This document shows, one piece after another, positions 48,695 to 57,437 of a stretch of 64,000 nucleotides of DNA (the stretch's first letter is position 1; each line of letters starts with the position of its first letter). The notes under the pieces are model-generated. The model saw only the letters and a list, made by a program, of their open reading frames with translations. It did not search any database and was not told where the DNA came from. This DNA comes from Rhytidiadelphus loreus. Its lineage: Eukaryota > Streptophyta > Bryopsida > Hypnales > Hylocomiaceae. Both the position numbers and the translations under genes were made by a program. The stretch spans positions 74,895,839-74,959,838 of the forward strand of contig OX344761.1 in NCBI GenBank assembly GCA_947034895.1, written 5' to 3'.

Positions 48695-49045
48695 TATTTG
48701 ACTCATAAAGTGTATGAATGGAGGTATACAACAATAATATAATTTAGCCTTCATGTTGACCTAGATCCAATGACACATGGCATTTCTAATTTGGATCATG
48801 ATTGCACCTTATACACATCAAAGAAGCTATAAAAGGTCATGAATACATTGCAACATGGTGGATTTCTTCATATTTGACTCATAAAGTGTATGAATGGAGG
48901 TATACAACAATGACATAATTTAGTCTCATGCTGAGCTAGATCCGATGATACATAGTATTCCTAATTTGGATCATGATTGCACCTCATACACATTGAAGAA
49001 GTTGCAAAAGGGCATAATACATATCTATATGGTGTTGTATTTTGA
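48695..49045 (+). repeat. Tandem duplication, 2 x about 176 bp
   Basis: Both units begin TATTTGACTCATAAAGTGTA and continue with TGAATGGAGGTATACAACAA. They differ at scattered bases. No coding capacity. Confidence 0.85.
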
Positions 49046-50359
49046 CCTTAATAGGTATATGTTATCCCCCAAAGGACCAAGTGTTCCCTTAGGAGACAAA
49101 GGAAAGTTTAGTACATAGATAACTCTTATCTAAATTTTTGGCATGATTTTTTAAAACTTTTTTAAAGATAGAAAATAGATTAGCCTCATGGAAATATAAT
49201 TTTTTTAAATTCTAATTGATATCTTAGAACAAAAATCATGCTAAACTAAGCTCAAATTTTCTCCCCTAGGCAACAAAAAAAAAGAAGCACAAATTATAAT
49301 GTTTTTTTCTAAAATTTGGTACTTGTACTAGAAATGGCAGTTTTGAAGTATTTTTTCTTTGAAAACATAGTCAAAAACCTTTAGAGGTTAATGCATGGAG
49401 TGGAATCCTATGATGTGAATCAAGTTTGAGTTTATTGCATTCCTTCGAGGATGCTATCACAAGCTAAACAATAATCAATTGTGTACATTTGGATTTTTTC
49501 TACAAACTACGTAGTGGTGGCTAGCACTCTAGCTGTGTAACTATACCACGAGCAGCTGATTAATTATGCGGCAATCTAAGGAGGGATCACCCCGACTTTC
49601 AAGTGAAAAATTTCCACTCTTTAAAAATCAAGAGTTTCTCGCAGGAAGGGGATGTTTCTTGAGCTCAGCTCCTCGGGTGTGTTGCAGATGACCTCTGCAT
49701 CAATGAACTTGCAGGAAATCTTGGAGCAGACCGCTACAAACTAACCTACTTGTTCGTCCTTTCATAATACTTCAAATTCGAAGGTCCTTCACACAAAGAT
49801 CTTCTCGTCAGTTGCATCAACAGCAACACGAGAGGAAACAAGGTAGGAAAAAATCCACAACAAGACCCACAAGTCATGACCAGTCGTGGTCTCTTTGTGG
49901 TCATTTTCCTGATCTCTCATGTTTCCTCCAGTGCAAGAATTTTTTTTGTCGAGATTAGAAGTAAATAAATCACTTCGTCAACATGACATTCGTCACCCAA
50001 TGTCGCAAACCATATGACAGTGAAGAGCAGCAGCTTCTCAAACTATGATGGCAGCAGGCAATCGGTTACAGCGGATGATGACCTGGCATGGCAGCTATCA
50101 ATTGATTCTTGATCAAGATCCCCGAACCATGACACAACGAACCCACGGTTGCTCTTCCCCTGGGCAGGCCACTTCAATTCCTCCACCACATTTGATCTTC
50201 AATTCCCTGTTGCTTGCTTGCATGCATCCACCCCTCCCCTCCCCTCTAGTGTTGTTGATGAGCTTGGAATGCCATCTTTACAAGCTTTGTATCCAACAGC
50301 AACGTAGGCTATCTTGTTCTCCCCGCTCTCAGTTTTAGGCTCAGTCGTGTGGTGAAGGA
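49046..50359. other. Upstream region of the DUF1218 gene
   Basis: 49060-49390 resembles 54950-55330 (TAGAAAATAGATTAGCC and TAGGAAAACAAATTAAC contexts). From about 49520 the composition rises in GC and likely contains the promoter and leader of the gene at 50584. No exon can be defined here. Confidence 0.4.
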
Positions 50360-50458
50360 ATGTGCGTCTGCTGCTGGAAGCTCGTAGCCTTCGTGGTTGC
50401 GGTGTTCTTTTGTGTTTACTTGCTTGGAAAGTTCGACACGCTGCCCAAGTTGGTGTGA
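50360..50458 (+). other. Possible upstream ORF of the DUF1218 gene
   Basis: A 32-codon frame (MCVCCWKLVAFVVAVFF... stop) lies 125 bases before the DUF1218 start. It is Cys-rich at the start and hydrophobic. It may be a translated leader ORF, a short membrane peptide, or chance. I know of no family match. Confidence 0.25.
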
Positions 50459-50583
50459 CAAGCTCATCACTTTTCATATGCTGCATGCTTTATATCATCA
50501 GCGTTAGTTGATTAATTGTGAGATAGCAGCATCAGCAGCATCACAGGTGTTAGTTTGGTGGTGGTCCTATCACGAAAAGCTCC

Positions 50584-52183
50584 ATGGCCCTGGGAACTAT
50601 TTACCCTCTCAAAGTGACCATCATCGCCGCTGTGGGGCTCATGGTCGGCGTTCTTGCGGCCGTCATGGGCTTTTCTGCGGAGCGAAAGCGCATCACTGTA
50701 AGTCGCTCATTATATTTCATCTTCCACTGGTTCTATTTCAGAAACTCATTTAATTCTGCGGGTTCTGTAAGTCATGCAATACATGAGTATATGAAATGCC
50801 ATGTAAATGAGCTTATGATTTGAAATGAGTAGGTTCTGTGTCAACTACTTACATATCATAAGCTCATTTCTATCAATACTCATGGAACCAGCAGTTCCAA
50901 TCTTTAGGCTGATTGGCATGATCATGATGAAAAGGAATAGAGTTGAAAAGCTTGTTCTCAAGACCAAGATGTCGAGAGTTTGTTTGTGATGATGTGTCAA
51001 ATCAAACTTGTTGCTGTGCAGGCTGATAAGCTGGTATGGGTAGATGGGAAGAATCGGTGCTACATACCTCCCAACGAAACCGTGTCGCTGTCCATCATGG
51101 CAGGCCTGCTTCTCCTGTTGTCGCAAGTGGGGCTCACTGTTGCTGGAGGCTGTGTGTGCTGCAATCGCAAGATCAACAAGTTCACTGGTCCGGCACCCCT
51201 CGCACTCAAGAGCCTCATCGTTTCTTGGTATTACAATCACACCTCGTCCTTATCGGTAGACTTTCTCGGTACAAAACTATCTTCTGGAATTTACTGCACA
51301 ATAATCATTCCATTAAACCTAGCTATGTCGTTGTGTCCCGGGCAGTCACGGTTTCTGCCTCAACTGTCATCACACTATCATTAAAATAACTACATGGCTG
51401 CTTTGGGGTACCGGTATATGTCTCAACCTCTCGGTTCAGAAATTGATAGATCTGAATTAAGAATTCCTCTCGGGCAAAGAGTTTCACATGCGGAGATTTT
51501 AAAATTCTGAAAAGAACGGGTGTCTGGCTGCACACAACACTATGCAGGCTGCACCCATCGCAAGCTTGCAAAAATTTGACAACAAGATCTCGGGACACCA
51601 TCAATATGGAAAAGAAGTGCTCTTACATGAGGCGATAAATACGTTGCTTTGGTAAAGGTGTTTTTTTCGGGTTTCATTTGATTTCGCCGGCACTAATGGC
51701 AGGAAGCTGTCATGGTTTCAATGTGTGGTTCTGCCTCCTGTGATAGTTTCGCAATGGACAAGATCCACAATTGAGCTAAAGTTTCTGATCAGGGTAATTC
51801 ACATTCTTGAAAGAACAATGTTTCATTCTCGTTTGAGTACTCAGTTGCTTTAAAACTCCTATTACTGTTGATGCAGGGCATCTTGTATCGTGGCGATGAT
51901 TTTTTTCTTTTACGGAGCAGGAGTAAGTAGCAACCACCATGCCCGAGCGAATGCCAAGCCAATGCCAGCGGCAACATCAGCCTCCTGCGGCTACGCCATC
52001 AATGCCGGAGTGTTTGCGGGAGGGGCACTCATTGCCCTCTTCGGCACTGTGGCAGGAACCACATACTACCTGGCCGTCTCGCGCATCGACCTCGACTGGG
52101 AGGTGCATCTGAAGCCTCAAACCGGAGGAATTGAACTTGGGCTTCCCAACACAAATCCTTCCCCGGCGTATCGCACTACCTGA
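50584..52183 (+). CDS. DUF1218 four-helix membrane protein
   Basis: Three coding exons (50584-50697, 51022-51227, 51877-52183) with GT-AG introns give 208 residues. There are four hydrophobic segments: about 10-31 (VTIIAAVGLMVGVLAAVMGF), 65-88 (IMAGLLLLLSQVGLTVAG), 102-121 (LIVSWASCIVAMIFFFYGAG) and 149-171 (GVFAGGALIALFGTVAGTTY). Segment 2 ends in GGCVCC, and the first loop has a Cys in CYIPPN, as in this plant family. Members such as VCC and MWL1/2 act in vein patterning and lignin composition in Arabidopsis. The biochemical role is unknown. Length is typical. The ATG at 50584 opens directly before helix 1. Confidence 0.88.
50805..50869 (+). repeat. Hairpin in intron 1 of the DUF1218 gene
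   Basis: AAATGAGCTTATGAT (50805-50819) and ATCATAAGCTCATTT (50855-50869) are perfect complements with a 35-base loop. ATGAGTAT and ATACTCAT lie further out and can extend the pairing. Confidence 0.7.
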
Positions 52184-52667
52184 GATGGGTTTCAAGAGTT
52201 GTCTTCCAGTTTGCGCATTGATTTTCGATTCCTCAGACATGCTTTTCATCATTGAGATGGTACAACGACCGTCCTAGATCAAAGCAGTTGATTGTAGCTC
52301 TCCATGAGACATTACAATTAGACATGCCAAGTTAGACGGTACAAAGTCAGGCACGTGTGTGCACTTGTGCCTAGATATTGTACTGCGTCCGCATATTATG
52401 ATGAGTTTTTGCAATTGACGGCCGAAAGGAAAGAGCTTTCATCAGAATTTTATGCCGCTTGTAAGTGATCCCAAGATAGGTACCAGCTTAATCACTCTGG
52501 ACTAACTTTAATGTATGGACAGTTCCAGTAAAGATACTACCGAGGAATCGATATGATATTACAACCTGTACTTTCAGTTCATTTTCGATACCACGCTGCA
52601 GGAAGTATTTCTTAAACCCGTTTAGGGCCAACATATCACTTGTTAAAAAACCCTCTGAAGACAGAAC
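52184..52667. other. 3' flank of the DUF1218 gene
   Basis: This probably contains the 3' UTR of the upstream gene and the end of the opposing snoRNA transcript. No further box C/D pair with a closing stem was found here. Confidence 0.4.
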
Positions 52668-52763
52668 GTGCACTCAGACAGCCAAGAGTGGTTTCTTCAA
52701 AACTGGCTACTACCCCAGATCAGAAACTCTAGTCCGAAACACTTTGTTATCATCACAGTGCAC
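52668..52763 (-). ncRNA. C/D-box snoRNA candidate 5
   Basis: On the minus strand, box C GTGATGA (52750-52756) and box D CTGA (52674-52677) are enclosed by a perfect 6-bp closing stem GTGCAC/GTGCAC. An internal CTGA after GGACTAGAGTTT can serve as box D'. Length is 96 nt. The guide before box D would pair with ACAGCCAAGAGTGG and the D' guide with AAACTCTAGTCCGAA. I do not recognise either target. It is last in the cluster. Confidence 0.6.
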
Positions 52764-52790
52764 AACCGGGTGGAAAAACATGTAAACTCA

Positions 52791-52865
52791 TCCCTCATAT
52801 AGTCGATCCATTATTTTCGACATTGAAATTTCAGATAGAGCTAATATTGATATTAATCATAGGGA
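52791..52865 (-). ncRNA. C/D-box snoRNA candidate 4 (degenerate box D)
   Basis: Box C is ATGATTA (52854-52860), box D' CTGA (52831-52834), and a degenerate box D ATGA (52795-52798) precedes the closing stem TCCC/GGGA. The D' guide is complementary to TAGAGCTAATA, which I recall as part of the conserved 18S rRNA stretch TTCTAGAGCTAATAC. The weak box D makes this the least sure member of the cluster after candidate 1. Confidence 0.4.
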
Positions 52866-52898
52866 GAGAACAATCAACAATGTAAAAGAAAACATGAG

Positions 52899-52983
52899 GT
52901 TGTCTCAGAACTTCTATGGTGTTAGGTCATATCAGCACGGGATACTAAGTGTGGTGCATGACATAAATATCATCACTGACAAC
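52899..52983 (-). ncRNA. C/D-box snoRNA candidate 3
   Basis: Minus strand: closing stem GTTGTC/GACAAC (6 bp, perfect), box C GTGATGA (52970-52976), an internal D' CTGA after AGTATCCCGTG, and box D CTGA (52905-52908). Length is 85 nt. All boxes match consensus. Guide targets would be AACTTCTATGGTGTTAG (D) and CACGGGATACTAAGTG (D'), neither of which I can place in rRNA or snRNA from memory. Confidence 0.65.
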
Positions 52984-53001
52984 ATCTCCAAAACAGAAAC
53001 A

Positions 53002-53150
53002 ATCTGTTCATGGAAGCTTCCTCCTGCCCAGGTAGATTCTTCAGGGCCAGGTTGAACAGCTGCCCATGATCCTTCCTCTCGGCAATTTTCAGCGCTCTAT
53101 GTGCTACCAGTTTCAAGCACACGAGTGACTCTAGTCAATTTGCCTTCCGA
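53002..53150 (-). ncRNA. H/ACA-box snoRNA candidate
   Basis: Minus strand, about 149 nt. The 5' hairpin has a lower stem GGCAA/TTGCC, a large internal pocket and an upper stem CTCGTGTGCT/AGCACATAGAG. Box H AGAGGA follows (53074-53079, fits ANANNA). The 3' hairpin has a lower stem TCATGG/CCATGA and an upper stem near CCTGGCCC/GGGCAGG. ACA (53005-53007) follows that stem directly, three bases before the end. This is the full hairpin-hinge-hairpin-tail layout of a pseudouridine guide. The target is not identified. Confidence 0.65.
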
Positions 53151-53180
53151 CTCAAAATTATTAAAAAAAAGGAAAAAACT

Positions 53181-53260
53181 CCGCTCAGACCCTTAGATGT
53201 TCTGTATAAGTTTATGATAGTTTCAACCAGACGGCTGATTATCAATTCTAATCATTGCGG
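53181..53260 (-). ncRNA. C/D-box snoRNA, U61-like guide
   Basis: Minus strand: closing stem CCGC/GCGG, box C ATGATTA (one change from consensus), box D CTGA (53185-53188), 80 nt. The bases just before box D are complementary to CCCTTAGATGTTCTG (15 nt, perfect). I recall this as a conserved 18S rRNA segment (GATGCCCTTAGATGTTCTGG). The box D plus 5 rule points to the first U of CCCUU, the site that human U61 (SNORD61) methylates. A T run (TTTTTT) follows shortly after the 3' end. Confidence 0.72.
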
Positions 53261-53300
53261 GAAGAGACTCCACAGGACTCTACTGAAAGAGATCGACGAC

Positions 53301-53398
53301 ACTGCTCAGGTAAAATTGTGTTGGAAACGATGATTTCTCTTCAAAGCCTTCTTGCGAAAGCTAAAAGCGAGCTGGGGTTATCGAATCATCACTGCAGT
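53301..53398 (-). ncRNA. C/D-box snoRNA candidate 1
   Basis: Minus strand: closing stem ACTGC/GCAGT (5 bp), box C GTGATGA (53386-53392), box D CTGA (53306-53309), 98 nt. The guide before box D would pair with GTAAAATTGTGTTGG, a target I cannot name. No clear D' box is visible. It is first in the cluster after the promoter-like elements. Confidence 0.5.
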
Positions 53399-53578
53399 CT
53401 CTCGCAACTGTGGTTACAAAGGAAAACTCCAAAAGAAACTAAAACGAAGACATCATGGACAAGCAATCTCTATACCAGTCACAAAAACCTAACACAAGCG
53501 ACATAAAACAGAAGGCAACAAGAGAGCGGTTGAGGAGAAGAAGGGGGATGAGATGACTGATGCAGGGCGGTGGCGGCA

Positions 53579-53624
53579 CTTATAGGGTTCGGCAACGCAC
53601 CCAAAGGGAGTGCGCAAACCCTAA
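53579..53624 (-). promoter_or_regulatory. Candidate promoter of the snoRNA cluster
   Basis: Reading on the minus strand, a TATA-like box CTATAAGTG (53579-53587) lies about 180 bases upstream of the first snoRNA candidate. A telo-box AAACCCTAA (53616-53624, plus-strand text) lies further upstream. Telo-box plus TATA is a common pairing in plant promoters for snoRNA clusters and ribosomal protein genes. Confidence 0.4.
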
Positions 53625-53699
53625 CTCGAACCCTAATTCGAGTCTAACTGAATGAGAACACAAGTCTAACTGAATGAGATCAGGAGTCTAGAATACAAA

Positions 53700-56600
53700 A
53701 GGTGAGCCGTTATGTACCTTACATGAACATTTTTGTTCTGAAGAGTACCTACTGTGTACATTAGGGCGGAATTGAGTACCTGGGAGTGGTGATAGGTTGC
53801 TTTAGTTTAGAATTAAATCGAAATGTTTATTCCCTTCAGAACATAAGTTAAATCCGCGCCCACAATTGAGTCTAATGATATTAATATTTACTTTAAAATG
53901 TCAATTCTTTTTTTAGAATTTGAAATCTTTTAATTTTTTTAAATTTTGATTCTCAAAATACGAATATAGTATATTTTAGAAATGTAGCTACATTCTATTT
54001 ATATCAATAGGGATATTTTAAAAAATACTTTTTATATTCATATTTAGTTGTGAATAACTAGAGTGACCTTAGCTACATGCGGCAAATGAAAGTCATTCAT
54101 ACTTGAATCTAAGAATTTATGTCCAAAATATAGTTTATGATGTAAGTTTATAAAAATTGTAGGCAAAATTGCTTAACCTTGAAATAGGATAAGACCAATC
54201 ATTAAGGTATTCTACCCAAAATGATCTATTTTTTGAACCATTAGGTGCATTCTTCATTTCTAAACTCACCTAGAAAGTCATCCATTAACCACTTTGGGGC
54301 CTCAATGTCTTTTCATCCATAATAAACTTCATTTGATATGTTGTCATTACAATGCATTAGGCAATCCAAACAAACACTTCAAGCAAAAATTATTTATACA
54401 AATAAAGAAATTTCATAACTATTCATTGCACTAGGGCTCCCATGCTTTCATGCTACACTAGTAACACTAACACCCATTGAAGATTGAAGGTTTAGGCAAG
54501 ACTATTTTCCAACTTATGAAAGTAGAAATTTGATCCTTATACACATGTGGGAAACTACAAAGAGTGGTCCTTGGAATAAGTCACTTTCCTTCGGGGAACA
54601 AGTAAATAGTGGAACATTGAATGCATGGAAAGCACAAAGCTTCAATGGTTATGGAAGTGAGTTGATTAAATGGGTTAATGGGTAAGGTAGCTTCAAATGG
54701 TTGATGGAAGTGATCATCATTGAGGTTAATTTCCCAACGAAACTCTTTGTCATATATGATAGTTTCTTCACAATTCAAAATAAAAGCATTCAAACGATTA
54801 TTATTGCAAAAGTTTTAATAAGATTATTTCAATTTCCATCTCAATGTGGGCATCTTAGTAACTTTATTCTAAAAACTTCATAAATTTTTCTATTTTATTG
54901 GATGGATTGATTTTTATTCAAAAATCTTTTATTCATTCTACTTTGCTTAACCCCATAATCCCTAAAGTCCTAAAGGGACAATCAAAGGTTTGATTGGGTT
55001 CCTAATTTTTGACATGAATATTTGAAACTTTTTTAAGATAGGAAAACAAATTAACTTTCTCGAAATATAATTTTTCTTTTAATTGATATATGGGAGAAAA
55101 AGTTATACCTCACGTAGCTCAAAATAATCAAGTATGCGGTAGCAAGACAATCCCAGAAATTTGAAATACAATTTTTAAAAATTTATTTTATATTTATCAT
55201 ATTTTGTCTATATATATGGAAAAATTGATTCATTTCATTTGGATTAGTATTTTGAAAGTTATGGAATCAACATTTGCTTTTGGGAGTAGATGTAGCATCT
55301 TCTTGGGAAAATAACATATTGGATCCATCTTTTAACTCAAATTTTCACAATATTTTTGGGAAAAAAATTTGCTTTAGATTTAGTTACTTATTTAAAAGAC
55401 TTATATTATTTAATTCAAGATCTATAGTGCAATATTTTTAAATTAAGAAGATTTAAATTCTTATAATCAATGCTGTAAAGTGCAACAAAACTCATTTTTT
55501 TCATTTAAATGCAAGTACCTTACAATCTACTTGGTTAAAATTTTCAAAATTTCTTCTATAAATTGTGATGCAACTCTAGTAGAAGATCCTAAAGTTAGAA
55601 TTTTTGCTCCTCACATTAGAAATGACAATTTTGAGTATTTTTTGACAAAAAATTTGCTCAAAATTTTAAAAATTGACTATGTGGAAGTATTTTTTTCTAA
55701 AACTAATTATAGGTTGAATATTTGTAATTTTTACACAAAAATGTTGAATATCTGTAATATTATATGTTAGTTTTTACACTATATCATTTTCAAATGTAAA
55801 TCTTCAATTGGGTGTCATTGGTAGCATACTAAACAACAAAGTCCTAAATTTTATTGAAAAATGTTGAATATGTCTCGGAATATGTACAACATTGCACAAT
55901 AATTTGCAAACAAAAACATTTTCAATTGTAAATTTAAACTGTCATGTGGACACCATTGGTAGTAGAGAGAGTTTGAGCCTTAGAAGAGCCCTAGTTTATT
56001 TTTATTAAAATATATAACAATTAAAAAAATGCAATTGTGGATGAAAAAATACACAAATTATTTGAATATTCTAAACAACTTACAAATTAATTTGTGCCTC
56101 AAAAATAGCATTTTGAGGTCTCAAAGGTCATTAATAATATATTTTTATTAAAAAAATACAATTGTAGATGTAGGAACATACACATTATTTGAAGCAATAA
56201 TCATGGATGCACTTGTGAACCTTCATTTTATGGCTTCAATTATATAACGTCATGATTATATTGATACTAAGCCCATGTCAATGCCTCATTTTATGACTTG
56301 AGTCATTTGGTCTCAAAATTCCATAGCTAAATAGTGGCTTCATGATTTCATGGTTTTAATCATCTACCTTCAAAATTCTATGGCCAAATTGTCTATTTGT
56401 CTCTTTACACCTTGTGCACCCTATATTTAAGAATATAAAAACCTATATCACCTTATATATCAACTAAACCAATTCTGACACCTAAAAGTCATTATTTGAA
56501 TTAGTTTTGCACATATCATAGCATACAACATTTATAGTTACAAATTTTAAATTCATCATGAATTAGATATTCTTTAACCCTTAAAACAACATTCCCTTGC

Positions 56601-57430
56601 ATAGTGGGTTGTCCAAGGGGGAATCAAAATACTCCTTAAAGTGGGGCATGGGTTTTATTGCTTGCCCAAAGTTTGCACTATGAAGATATGCAAAAGTGAA
56701 CAATGAACAACACTACAACTTATTAGCCTAGTTGCAGTGCTTGTGAAGCCATATTTATTCAACAGAGAAGTGAATCTAGTAGGTTGACGCATTAAAAAAG
56801 AAATCCCCAACCCACATTTGTCAAAGATTCCCCTAAAACCAACCCTAGGGGACTAGTTTGTCATTTAAGGATTAAGACAAAAATTTACATCTAAATGCTT
56901 CATAATAATAACATTTTGATAATAATAACATTTTGATAATAATAACATTTTGAAGTAAGAAAAAAGCCATTGTAATAGTTGGACAACCCATACTCATTGA
57001 ACAACATTAGTCACAACACTAAAAGAAATTCTATTATTGTATAGAATATGCACATAAATCATTACAACATGAAACACGATTACTATAGTGAAAGAAGTTT
57101 ACAAAAGAAGGAAAGTAAAAATTCGTAGATTTCTTCTTCCAAAGAGTAATTAGTAAATTCTTCTCAATTTTGTGGAGTTCACATTATTGTAGGCTTGCAC
57201 TGCGCTGTGAATGCAATAAAATACTAGGACTAGATGAATCCATTTTGAAAATTTGAATCCTTATTTTGAAATAAACCAGTCAATGTCAAAATGAGTTCAT
57301 TGAAGGGGTCACACACAATTGTGCATTAGGAATGATGAACATTAATGTGATAGTCTCTCATTTTGGAAGACATTTTGATTATTCAATCACTTACGAAATT
57401 GCCTTGAACGAGCCTTCCACAACTAGTCAT
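53700..57430. other. AT-rich DNA without a gene
   Basis: No exon structure or RNA gene is seen. 54950-55330 resembles 49060-49390. At 56901-56957 an 18-bp unit with ATAATAACATTTTGAT is repeated three times in tandem. Confidence 0.5.
56901..56957. repeat. Tandem repeat, 3 x 18 bp
   Basis: ATAATAACATTTTGAT-type units follow one another with almost no change. Confidence 0.9.
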
Positions 57431-57437
57431 GACATGA

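Noticed and set aside
52347..52444. Further C/D snoRNA below the cluster (TGATGA with a distant CTGA)
   Set aside because: The flanks do not form a closing stem.
53090..53150. C/D reading of the H/ACA region (CTGA near 53090)
   Set aside because: No box C fits, whereas the H/ACA layout explains all stems.
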